A DNA stretch of 7,051 nucleotides, taken from contig CAMHMM010000097.1 in NCBI GenBank assembly GCA_946186215.1, positions 1 through 7,051 on the forward strand, read 5' to 3'. Positions within the stretch are counted from its first letter, which is position 1; each line of letters starts with the position of its first letter. The notes beneath the pieces are model-generated. The model did no database searches, was not told the DNA's origin, and saw only the letters and a list, made by a program, of their open reading frames with translations. Origin of the DNA: an uncultured Ruminococcus sp. (GTDB lineage Bacteria; Bacillota; Clostridia; Oscillospirales; Ruminococcaceae). A program made the position numbers and the translations under genes. Shown piece by piece: positions 1 through 6,066 of this stretch.

Positions 1-924
1 GGAGGGATCGGCAACGGGGAATGTAGGTCTGTGATCCACAAGTCTCTGCGCGATGCCCAGCTTGCGGTTGTACTTATAACGGCCGAACTTGGCCAGATCG
101 TATCTTCTCGGGTCGAAAAGGAGGTTGTCAAGATGTGCTCTTGCGCTGTCGAGCGTGGGAGGCTCGCCGGGACGCAGCTTCGCATACACCTCAAGGAGAG
201 CGTCCTCGGTGTTCTTGATCTTCCTGTTGGAATTCTTGGAATCCTTGTCCTTTTCGTTTATAGTGGTCTCCAGACGGGTATCCTTGCCGAAGGTGTTTTC
301 GATATCCTCATCGGTGGAGAAGCCTATTGCTCTGATGAATGTGGTGAGGGGGATCTTCTTGTTCTTGTCCACGCGCACATATACCACATCATTGGAGTCC
401 ATCTCATATTCAAGCCATGCGCCTCTGTTGGGGATGACCTGAGCCTTGAAGATGTCCTTGCCCACCTTGTCCTTCTCAACGGAGTAGTAAACGCCGGGTG
501 AACGGACGAGCTGGGATACGACAACGCGCTCCGCACCGTTTATAACGAATGTGCCGCTGTCGGTCATTATGGGCAGGTCGCCCATGTAGATCTCGCTTTC
601 CTTGACATCGCCTGTCTCCCTGTTGTGGAGCTGAGCGGTGACACGCAGAGCCTTCGCATAGGTCACATCGCGCTCCTTGCACTCTGCGATCTCATACTTG
701 GGCTTTTCGTCGAGCCTGTAGTCTATGAATTTGAGAACGAGATTGTTGTTGTAGTCGGTAATATCCGATTCGTCGCGGAATACCTCTTTAAGCCCCTCAT
801 CAAGAAACCATTTGTAGGAATTCTTCTGGATCTCGATAAGATCGGGCATTTCGAGAACTTCCTTGATCTTGCCGAATGTCTTTCGGGTAGTTTTGCCGAA
901 CTGAACATCCTGTACATTCACCAT
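1..924 (-). CDS. rpoB: DNA-directed RNA polymerase subunit beta, N-terminal part (runs off left edge)
   Basis: Partial gene: 308 codons are visible, with the start at 924 and the 3' end beyond base 1. RpoB is the beta subunit of core RNA polymerase. The visible part covers the N-terminal protrusion and beta-lobe region. Diagnostic stretches are MGDLPIMTDSGTFVING (residues 114-130), ERVVVSQLVRSPGVYY (132-147, the site of the N-terminal rifampicin cluster), RPGEPPT (251-257) and RRYDLAKFGRYKYNR (273-287). Between about 200 and 245 it has only a short Lys/Asn/Asp-rich linker where E. coli RpoB carries a larger insertion, as is usual in Firmicutes. The main rifampicin-resistance region and the catalytic parts are outside the window. 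The ATG at 924 is preceded by GGGGG with a 9-base gap; the ATG at 940 is in another frame. Upstream lies a divergent spacer rather than rplL. Identification is certain from protein similarity. Confidence 0.98.
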   Translation of the reverse strand, partial: MVNVQDVQFGKTTRKTFGKIKEVLEMPDLIEIQKNSYKWFLDEGLKEVFRDESDITDYNNNLVLKFIDYRLDEKPKYEIAECKERDVTYAKALRVTAQLHNRETGDVKESEIYMGDLPIMTDSGTFVINGAERVVVSQLVRSPGVYYSVEKDKVGKDIFKAQVIPNRGAWLEYEMDSNDVVYVRVDKNKKIPLTTFIRAIGFSTDEDIENTFGKDTRLETTINEKDKDSKNSNRKIKNTEDALLEVYAKLRPGEPPTLDSARAHLDNLLFDPRRYDLAKFGRYKYNRKLGIAQRLVDHRPTFPVADPS

Positions 925-952
925 AGGCGTGATCCCCCATCAGATTATGCAG

Positions 953-985
953 CAGAGGGCTTAAAACGGTACACATTACCCTCTG
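953..985 (-). promoter_or_regulatory. Hairpin in the rpoB 5' leader
   Basis: CAGAGGG (953-959) and CCCTCTG (979-985) form a perfect 7-bp inverted repeat with a 19-nt loop. It lies in the transcribed leader between the rpoB promoter and the ribosome binding site. No uridine run follows on the minus strand, so it does not look like an intrinsic terminator. A role in mRNA stability or translational control is possible but is only inferred. Confidence 0.45.
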
Positions 986-1011
986 TATAGAATTAGTCGA
1001 TATACTACAAA

Positions 1012-1040
1012 AGTATACAGCATAAGCTGCAGCGTGTCAA
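1012..1040 (-). promoter_or_regulatory. sigma-A type promoter of rpoB
   Basis: Read on the minus strand, TTGACA (1035-1040) is followed by a 17-bp spacer and TATACT (1012-1017). The -35 is perfect and the -10 has one mismatch. Transcription would start near 1005, giving a leader of about 80 nt before the rpoB ATG. The DNA upstream of the -35 (about 1041-1140) is rich in A and T, as in UP elements. The spacer contains the 8-bp palindrome GCTGCAGC (1026-1033), and TATACT-ACAAA-AGTATA (1001-1017) is an inverted repeat across the -10 and start site. Both could be operator sites but nothing proves it. Confidence 0.85.
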
Positions 1041-1193
1041 GCAAAACAGGCTCAAATATATGTTTTCTCCAATTTGGTATAGGGGGAGGGACATTTTTTG
1101 TTGATTATTTTTCTAAACTTTCAGTTAAATTTGGTTTACAATGCAAAAGGCATAGCCGAAGGGCAGATCAGCCCGCTTTATCGGGGATTTCGG

Positions 1194-1364
1194 GCAGGGT
1201 AAGTCTGCACCCACCCGGTCGGCAAGGCCGACAGCCACCCGGCGGCGAAACGCCGCTGTTACTCGTACTCTATTTTGTGTAAAGTCGTTTATTTGTGGCT
1301 CGGAAATTTAGTTTAACCCCACCGCCTCGCTACTCTCGGCACCTCCCCTTTCAGGGGAGGCAAG
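1194..1364 (+). repeat. Stem-loop repeat copy A: three 24-nt hairpin modules plus long tail
   Basis: Three hairpins are spaced exactly 24 nt apart, at 1194, 1218 and 1242. Each has 6-nt arms and a 3-nt loop: GCAGGG-TAA-GTCTGC (partly decayed), GTCGGC-AAG-GCCGAC and GCGGCG-AAA-CGCCGC. The 9-nt spacers after them are ACCCACCCG, AGCCACCCG and TGTTACTCG. The tail follows: TACTCTATTTTGTG (1266-1279), TTTATTTG (1288-1295), GGCTCGGAA (1297-1305), AACCCCACC (1315-1323), and an 8-bp hairpin CCTCCCCT-TTC-AGGGGAGG (1342-1360) ending in CAAG. The same parts recur in copies B to F. Further degenerate GC-rich inverted repeats lie just upstream (1152-1192). No protein function is apparent. Confidence 0.85.
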
Positions 1365-1453
1365 TAAGCACGCTCATGCACGCGTGAAAAAAACATATAG
1401 ATCGGACATATCAAATATTTATATCATCATCTAAAGTAACTCATTAAAATTGG

Positions 1454-1583
1454 CTTGCCTCCCCTGAAAGGGGAGGGGGACCGCCGCCTTAAGGCGGTGG
1501 TGGTGGGGTTCACTAACGAACCGAGCTACAAAGGTTCGTTCCCCTACAAAATAGCGCACGGGTAACAGCGGGCTTTGCCCGCC
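1454..1583 (-). repeat. Stem-loop repeat copy B, facing copy A tail-to-tail
   Basis: Read on the minus strand this has one head hairpin, GCGGGC-AAA-GCCCGC (1568-1582), the spacer TGTTACCCG, then the tail elements CTATTTTGT, AGCTCGG, GAACCCCACC, a 14-bp palindrome CCGCCTTAAGGCGG (1484-1497) and the hairpin CCTCCCCT-TTC-AGGGGAGG ending in CAAG. Its last 23 bases (1454-1476) are an exact inverted copy of 1342-1364 in copy A. The palindrome at 1484-1497 has no counterpart in A, so it is an optional insert or has been lost there. Confidence 0.85.
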
Positions 1584-1930
1584 TAACGGTAGCCTGTTGT
1601 CCGAAACGGCTGATTTGCAGCGAGTCAAAGGGGATGAAACACCAGAGGGACGGAACATTCATTTAAAATGACGGTTTCATTTGTGCGCCGCCCCTCTTCG
1701 TTTCTCCCCTTTGTATCCCCTTTTCCCCACTCTGCTGTTATTTTGCTTCGCATTTGGACACCGTTTATAACCCGCTCAGGTTTTTGGGCACATTAAACTG
1801 CACATTCAATCAGGTGTGTTCTGTGGAAACAGTCGCCGATAAATGCCTGCTTTCTGTTTAATATGTCTTGCCCTGCCATTCTGTCAGTCACCTGCTCTCA
1901 TATTCGTCAAACTCTCATATTAGTTTGTCC
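1584..1930. other. Unassigned intergenic stretch
   Basis: I see no credible gene here: there is no open frame with a ribosome binding site and coding-type composition, and no RNA family I recognise. Small structures are visible: TCATTT-A-AAATGA (1659-1671), nested between ATGAAAC (1634-1640) and GTTTCAT (1674-1680), and a pyrimidine-rich tract (about 1685-1735). The stretch around 1733-1757 (TGCTGTTATTTTGCTTCG and following) resembles the spacer and tail of the neighbouring stem-loop repeats and may be a decayed copy. Confidence 0.5.
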
Positions 1931-1969
1931 GGCGGGCAAAGCCCGCTGTTGCCCGTACTCGCATTTGTC
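1931..1969 (+). repeat. Stem-loop repeat copy C (short)
   Basis: Head hairpin GCGGGC-AAA-GCCCGC (1932-1946), identical to that of copy B, followed by TGTTGCCCG, TACTC and GCATTTGTC. The tail stops where the oppositely oriented copy D begins, so C and D make one tail-to-tail unit of about 100 bp with outward-facing hairpins. Confidence 0.8.
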
Positions 1970-2030
1970 AGGAAACGAACGGGTAACAGCGGCGTTTCGC
2001 CGCCGGGCAGCTGCCGGCCTGCCGACCGGG
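1970..2030 (-). repeat. Stem-loop repeat copy D, two modules, facing copy C
   Basis: On the minus strand: hairpin GTCGGC-AG-GCCGGC (2013-2026; loop one base short, one G-T pair), spacer AGCTGCCCG, hairpin GCGGCG-AAA-CGCCGC (1989-2003), spacer TGTTACCCG, then a short tail meeting copy C. The two-module order (GTCGGC type, then GCGGCG type) is the same as in copy A. Confidence 0.8.
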
Positions 2031-2045
2031 GGCGGCACATATGCA

Positions 2046-2123
2046 TCAACTCATAAAAGTTTCGGGCTGCAAATGAACACTTCCGATCAAATGAGAGAGC
2101 GGGTAGCTGTCGGCCTTGCCGAC
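2046..2123 (-). repeat. Stem-loop repeat copy F, abutting the aconitase promoter
   Basis: On the minus strand: hairpin GTCGGC-AAG-GCCGAC (2109-2123), spacer AGCTACCCG, then the tail CTCTCTCATTTGATCGGAAG, TTCATTTG and GCCCGAAACTTTTATGAGTT. The hairpin ends two bases before the -35 hexamer of the aconitase gene. The tail matches the copies at 6555-6757 through the CTCATTTG and GCTCGGAA-like cores. Confidence 0.75.
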
Positions 2124-2125
2124 GA

Positions 2126-2154
2126 TTGACAAAACAAATGAAATATGCTAATAT
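2126..2154 (+). promoter_or_regulatory. sigma-A type promoter of the aconitase gene
   Basis: TTGACA (2126-2131), a 17-bp spacer, and TAATAT (2149-2154) preceded by TGC, an extended -10 motif. The predicted start near 2161 gives a leader of about 42 nt. AAAGGAAG (2188-2195) lies 8 bases before the ATG at 2204. Confidence 0.85.
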
Positions 2155-2203
2155 ATAAAATGGTTAATGAAACCCCGTGATTTTTACAAAGGAAGTGCAT
2201 TAA

Positions 2204-4141
2204 ATGGGACTTACACTTACTGAAAAAATACTCAAGGCTCATGTTGTGGACGGCGAGTTCAAAAAGGGCGAGGAGATCGGCATAAGGATCGACCAGACTC
2301 TCACTCAGGACGCTACCGGCACAATGGCCTATCTTGAATTCGAGGCAATGGGCGTGCCCCGTGTCCGCACCGAGCGCAGCGTTGCCTATATCGACCACAA
2401 TACACTGCAGTCGGGCTTTGAAAACGCCGACGACCACCGCTTCATCGGCTCTGTTGCCAAGAAGCACGGCGTGTATTTCAGCCGCCCCGGCAACGGTATC
2501 TGCCATCAGGTACACCTTGAAAGATTCGGCGCTCCCGGCAAGACGCTCATCGGCTCTGACTCCCACACTCCCACAGGCGGCGGCATAGGCATGATCGCCA
2601 TAGGCGCAGGCGGACTCGATGTTGCAGTCGCAATGGGCGGCGGCGCATACTATATCACATATCCCAAGATCGTCAAGGTAGAGCTCACAGGCGCACTCCG
2701 CCCCTGGGTATCCGCAAAGGATGTAATCCTCGAGGTGCTTCGCAGGCTCACCGTCAAGGGCGGCGTGGGCAAGGTCATCGAGTACTGCGGTGAGGGCGTG
2801 AAGTCCCTTTCCGTTCCCGAAAGAGCAACCATCACCAATATGGGTGCAGAGCTTGGCGCTACCACATCCATATTCCCCTCGGACGAGACCACAAGACAGT
2901 TCCTTGCAGCTCAGAAGCGCGAGGATGTGTATGTTCCCCTCTCTGCTGATGAGGATGCAGAGTATGACGAGGTAGTGCAGATCGACCTTTCTGCTCTCGA
3001 GCCTCTTGCAGCCTGCCCTCACTCTCCTGACAATATCAAGACCGCTGCCGAGCTTTCCGGCATGAAGATAGATCAGGTCTGCATCGGCTCATGTACAAAC
3101 AGCTCCCTTATGGATATGATGAAGGTAGCGCATATCCTCAAGGGCAAGACCGTTCATCCCGATGTTTCCCTCTCCATCGCTCCGGGCTCAAAGCAGGTGC
3201 TCAATATGCTCGCACAGAACGGCGCACTTTCCATCCTCATCGATGCCGGTGCGCGTATCCTTGAAAGTGCCTGCGGCCCCTGCATAGGCATGGGCCAGTC
3301 CCCCAATTCGGGCGGTATCTCCCTGCGTACCTTCAACCGCAACTTCCTCGGCCGCAGCGGTACCAAGGATGGTCAGGTATATCTGGTATCTCCCGAGCTG
3401 GCAGCCATTTCCGCAATTAAGGGCGTATTCACAAGCCCCGTTGAGCTTCCCGATGATTTCAGATTTGAGATGCCCGAGGAATTTGTCATCAACGACAATA
3501 TGATAGTTCCCCCTGTCAGCGAGGCTGATATGGACAGCGTTGAGGTACTCAAGGGTCCCAACATCAAGTCTTATCCCGAGACACATCCCCTCGGTGAAAG
3601 GATCGAATGCCCCTGCTCGCTCAAGGTCGGCGACAATATCACCACAGACCATATCATGCCCGCAGGCGCAAAGATACTCCCTCTCCGCTCCAATATCCCC
3701 GCTATCTCGCAGCATTGCTTTACCGTATGCGACGAGAACTTCCCTGCAAGAGCAAAGGAAATGGGACAGTCCATCATCGTCGGCGGCTCCAACTACGGCC
3801 AGGGTTCATCCCGTGAGCACGCAGCTCTTGCACCTCTCTATCTCGGAGTCAAGGCTGTGCTCGTAAAGAGCTTTGCAAGAATACACCGTGCAAATCTCAT
3901 CAATGCGGGCATACTTCCCCTTACCTTCGTCAATGAGGCTGATTACGACAAGATAGACCTGGGCGATACACTCATCCTTGAAAATATAAGGGAAAAGATC
4001 GCAGCAGGCGAGCAGGAGCTCGTAGTAATTGATGTGGAGAAGAACGCAGAGATACCTGTCAAGTGTGAACTCAGCGGCAGGAATATCGCCATAATCCTTG
4101 CAGGCGGCCTTCTCGACTATACAAGAGAGAACCTGAAGTAA
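2204..4141 (+). CDS. acn: Aconitate hydratase (single-chain, short 'Aquifex-type')
   Basis: Cytosolic [4Fe-4S] enzyme interconverting citrate and isocitrate via cis-aconitate, in the oxidative branch that leads to 2-oxoglutarate and glutamate. The 645 residues comprise a LeuC-like catalytic part (1 to about 430), a linker, and a LeuD-like swivel domain (about 465-645) in one chain. That is much shorter than AcnA or AcnB (about 850-900) and fits the roughly 640-residue aconitase class. Cluster ligands are Cys297 (IGSCTNSS) and Cys357 and Cys360 (ACGPCIG). Active-site motifs include IDHN (62-65), DSHTPTGGG (119-127), FNRNFLGRSG (377-386), DHIMPAG (482-488) and SNYGQGSSREHAAL (529-542) with the substrate-binding Ser/Arg. 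The last motif favours aconitase over isopropylmalate dehydratase, though homoaconitase-like activity cannot be excluded. The ATG at 2204 has a good ribosome binding site. The gene is alone: no citrate synthase or isocitrate dehydrogenase is adjacent. Confidence 0.93.
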   Translation: MGLTLTEKILKAHVVDGEFKKGEEIGIRIDQTLTQDATGTMAYLEFEAMGVPRVRTERSVAYIDHNTLQSGFENADDHRFIGSVAKKHGVYFSRPGNGICHQVHLERFGAPGKTLIGSDSHTPTGGGIGMIAIGAGGLDVAVAMGGGAYYITYPKIVKVELTGALRPWVSAKDVILEVLRRLTVKGGVGKVIEYCGEGVKSLSVPERATITNMGAELGATTSIFPSDETTRQFLAAQKREDVYVPLSADEDAEYDEVVQIDLSALEPLAACPHSPDNIKTAAELSGMKIDQVCIGSCTNSSLMDMMKVAHILKGKTVHPDVSLSIAPGSKQVLNMLAQNGALSILIDAGARILESACGPCIGMGQSPNSGGISLRTFNRNFLGRSGTKDGQVYLVSPELAAISAIKGVFTSPVELPDDFRFEMPEEFVINDNMIVPPVSEADMDSVEVLKGPNIKSYPETHPLGERIECPCSLKVGDNITTDHIMPAGAKILPLRSNIPAISQHCFTVCDENFPARAKEMGQSIIVGGSNYGQGSSREHAALAPLYLGVKAVLVKSFARIHRANLINAGILPLTFVNEADYDKIDLGDTLILENIREKIAAGEQELVVIDVEKNAEIPVKCELSGRNIAIILAGGLLDYTRENLK

Positions 4142-4158
4142 GCGGCATCTGACTGCAT

Positions 4159-4192
4159 AATGCACAAGCCCGCTTATGCGGGTATGTGCATT
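4159..4192 (+). terminator. Terminator-like hairpin after aconitase
   Basis: AATGCACA (4159-4166) pairs with TGTGCATT (4185-4192) around an inner stem CCCGC-TTAT-GCGGG (4169-4182), starting 17 bases after the stop codon. The stem is long and stable. The bases that follow are AT-rich but have no clean T run, so termination may be partial or the hairpin may protect the mRNA 3' end. Confidence 0.6.
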
Positions 4193-4224
4193 GTTACAAA
4201 TTATATTGATTTAAAAAAAGTCAA

Positions 4225-4253
4225 TTGACAAACGCCTGAAAAGCCATTATAAT
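4225..4253 (+). promoter_or_regulatory. Perfect-consensus sigma-A promoter of the symporter gene
   Basis: TTGACA (4225-4230), a spacer of exactly 17 bp, and TATAAT (4248-4253), matching the consensus at every hexamer position. Transcription would start near 4260, leaving about 120 nt of leader before the start codon at 4380. Confidence 0.92.
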
Positions 4254-4259
4254 AGTGTG

Positions 4260-4379
4260 TAATGCTGTTGTTTCCCATAGGGAACGGCAGCATTATGATA
4301 TTTCATCCGCTTTAACGATTTAAAGCTTTATGGCTTTTAATCGTTGTGGCTTTAAAGCAGTTTTTACGGGGGTTCAATT
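4260..4379 (+). promoter_or_regulatory. Structured 5' leader of the symporter mRNA (possible attenuator or riboswitch)
   Basis: Hairpin 1 is AATGCTG (4261-4267) with CAGCATT (4288-4294), enclosing CCC-ATA-GGG. Hairpin 2 is AACGATT (4314-4320) with AATCGTT (4339-4345), extended by AAAGC (4322-4326) with GCTTT (4333-4337) around the loop TTTATG. Competing pairs also exist: GCTTTAA (4309-4315) with TTAAAGC (4320-4326), and GCTTT (4333-4337) with AAAGC (4354-4358), which is followed by TTTTT (4361-4365). The ribosome binding site GGGGG is at 4369-4373. Such mutually exclusive pairings suggest regulation, but I match no known riboswitch class. Confidence 0.5.
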
Positions 4380-5963
4380 ATGGAACAAGGTCTGTTCAAT
4401 GCCTATCTGTGGGGCATACTGATGATCTATCTCCTGCTGATGATAGGGATAGGCATTTACTGCAGAAAAATGTCATCGAGCGTAAATGATTTCGTTCTCG
4501 GCGGCAGAAATATCGGTCCGTGGTTCACGGCGTTCGCATACGGCACATCCTATTTCTCGGCAGTCGTATTCATCGGATATGCAGGCCAGTTCGGCTGGGC
4601 ATACGGCGCAGCCTCCACATGGATCGGCATCGGAAATGCGCTCATTGGTTCGCTTCTTGCGTGGATCGTTCTGGGCAAGCGCACAAGAGCTATGACAAAG
4701 CAGCTAAATGCCGCTACCATGCCCGAATTCTTTGAAAAGCGCTATGGTTCAAGATCGCTCAAGATCGCATCCGCCATCATCATCTTCATTTTCCTCATTC
4801 CCTATACCGCATCCGTTTATAACGGCCTTTCAAGACTTTTCGAGAGCACCTTCCATATCCCCTATACCGCGTGCATCATCGCAATGGCGCTCTTTACCGC
4901 TATCTATGTAATCATGGGCGGATATTTTGCCACTGCCGTCAATGACTTCGTACAGGGCATCATCATGCTCGCGGGCATCACAGCAGTCGTTATCTTCTGC
5001 ATCAAGTACAAGGGCGGCCTCAGCGAGGCAATGGCTTCACTGGGCACTATCCCCGCAGACGGTTCAGGCGCAACAGGCGTGTATAATTCCCTTGCAGGCC
5101 CCGATCCGATAAACCTTGTGGGCGTTGTTATCCTCACATCTCTCGGCACATGGGGACTTCCCCAGATGGTGGGCAAGTTCTACGCTATCAAGGATGATGC
5201 AGCTATCAAGAGAGGAAGCATCATCTCCACCGTATTCGCATTTGTTGTTGCAGGCGGCTCCTACTTCCTCGGCGGCTTCGGCAGACTTTACGCTACACTT
5301 ACCGGCGAACCAGGCAAATTCGAGCTCCCCGTGCTTCCCAACGGCAAGCCCGAGTATGATGCGATAATCCCCACCATGCTCAATGAGGCTCTTCCCGTAG
5401 TTCTTCTCGGCCTTGTGGCAGTGCTGGTGCTTTCCGCATCCATGTCCACACTGTCCTCACTGGTGCTCACATCCAGCTCAACACTCACCATCGACCTTAT
5501 CAAGCCTCTCAAAAAGGATCTTGACGAGAAAAAGCAGGTGCTCGTTATCCGTGTGTTCATCGTTCTTTTCCTTGCGCTGTCGGTATTCCTTGCAATGAAC
5601 AAGAACGCATACATCTCCACGCTCATGTCCATTTCCTGGGGCGCTCTTGCAGGCTCCTTCCTTGCACCCTTCCTGTGGGGACTTTACTCAAAGAAGATCA
5701 CCAAGTCCGCCTGTTGGTTCTGCTTTGTCTGGGGCGTTGTGATAACACTTCTGCACACCGCGCTCTTCTCCATGGGCTGGTTCCCCGGAGCTGTTGAAGC
5801 AGTAAAGGCACTGGGCTGGAAGCTCAACATCCTGTCACCCCTCAACTGCGGCGCATTCACGATGATCTCCACACTTATCCTCTGCCCGCTGGTGAGCCTT
5901 GTCACTCCCCTTTCCGAGAAGACAGCCACCTCCGCGGAGAACGCACTCAAAAAGACTGCGTGA
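4380..5963 (+). CDS. Sodium:solute symporter (SSS family, PutP/SGLT-like), substrate unknown
   Basis: Inner-membrane protein of 527 residues that should import a small organic solute driven by a sodium gradient. About 13 hydrophobic segments are visible, roughly at 8-28, 47-68, 75-98, 129-147, 161-180, 190-208, 244-262, 280-302, 335-370, 388-405, 412-435, 443-465 and 490-509, which is the usual SSS number. VNDFVLGGRNIGPWFTAFAY (35-54) matches the PutP-type first-helix region. GGYFATAVNDFVQG (180-193) is the SSS signature region, and SASMSTLSS (352-360) matches the Na2 sodium-site helix. Known SSS substrates include proline, pantothenate, monocarboxylates and sugars; the sequence does not tell which applies. 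Start: GGGGG lies 7 bases before the ATG. It has its own promoter and terminator. Placement next to aconitase might hint at a carboxylate or amino acid, but the separate promoter makes that weak. Confidence 0.92.
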   Translation: MEQGLFNAYLWGILMIYLLLMIGIGIYCRKMSSSVNDFVLGGRNIGPWFTAFAYGTSYFSAVVFIGYAGQFGWAYGAASTWIGIGNALIGSLLAWIVLGKRTRAMTKQLNAATMPEFFEKRYGSRSLKIASAIIIFIFLIPYTASVYNGLSRLFESTFHIPYTACIIAMALFTAIYVIMGGYFATAVNDFVQGIIMLAGITAVVIFCIKYKGGLSEAMASLGTIPADGSGATGVYNSLAGPDPINLVGVVILTSLGTWGLPQMVGKFYAIKDDAAIKRGSIISTVFAFVVAGGSYFLGGFGRLYATLTGEPGKFELPVLPNGKPEYDAIIPTMLNEALPVVLLGLVAVLVLSASMSTLSSLVLTSSSTLTIDLIKPLKKDLDEKKQVLVIRVFIVLFLALSVFLAMNKNAYISTLMSISWGALAGSFLAPFLWGLYSKKITKSACWFCFVWGVVITLLHTALFSMGWFPGAVEAVKALGWKLNILSPLNCGAFTMISTLILCPLVSLVTPLSEKTATSAENALKKTA

Positions 5964-5985
5964 CAGTCGGCAGATGACCATACAC

Positions 5986-6022
5986 AAAACGCCCCCGGAG
6001 CCGCAGCTTCGGGGGATGTTTT
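5986..6022 (+). terminator. Intrinsic terminator after the symporter gene
   Basis: CCCCCGGAGC (5992-6001) pairs with GCTTCGGGGG (6006-6015) over a CGCA loop: a 10-bp GC-rich stem with one G-T pair. It is flanked by AAAAC (5986-5990) and GTTTT (6018-6022), which extend the pairing and supply the T tract. It starts 22 bases after the stop codon. The flanking A and T runs would let it work on the other strand too, but no gene there needs it. Confidence 0.85.
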
Positions 6023-6066
6023 AACAGCCACAGGGCTGATATTTCATAACGAAAAGGATGATATAA

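Noticed and set aside
31..990. Several plus-strand open frames (31-501, 89-442, 625-990)
   Set aside because: All but the last 66 bases of 625-990 lie antisense to rpoB, whose protein sequence is clear on the minus strand. They have no ribosome binding sites or domains.
1194..1265. CRISPR array
   Set aside because: The 24-nt units have no unique spacers of constant length between identical repeats; the units are contiguous and differ in stem sequence.
1150..2125. Integron attC sites, rRNA, tRNA or other known structured RNA genes
   Set aside because: No attC core sites or integrase, no cloverleaf with CCA-end features, and no recognisable tmRNA, RNase P, SRP or 6S motifs were seen by eye.
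1431..2129. Small open frames in the spacer encoding peptides such as GGQSPLLPV
   Set aside because: The similar peptides arise because the stem-loop repeats are read in the same frame. Coding sense is absent in other copies and the DNA conservation is palindromic, not codon-like.
2087..3022. Long open frame (311 codons) on the minus strand opposite aconitase
   Set aside because: It lies antisense to a gene with unmistakable aconitase motifs, has Cys- and Ala-rich composition typical of an antisense shadow, and shows no recognisable domain.
6023..6066. Promoter for the acetyltransferase
   Set aside because: TTAACA (6021-6026) with CATAAC (6045-6050) at 18 bp is a poor match and overlaps the terminator's T tract and a small hairpin (6025-6038), so I did not call it.
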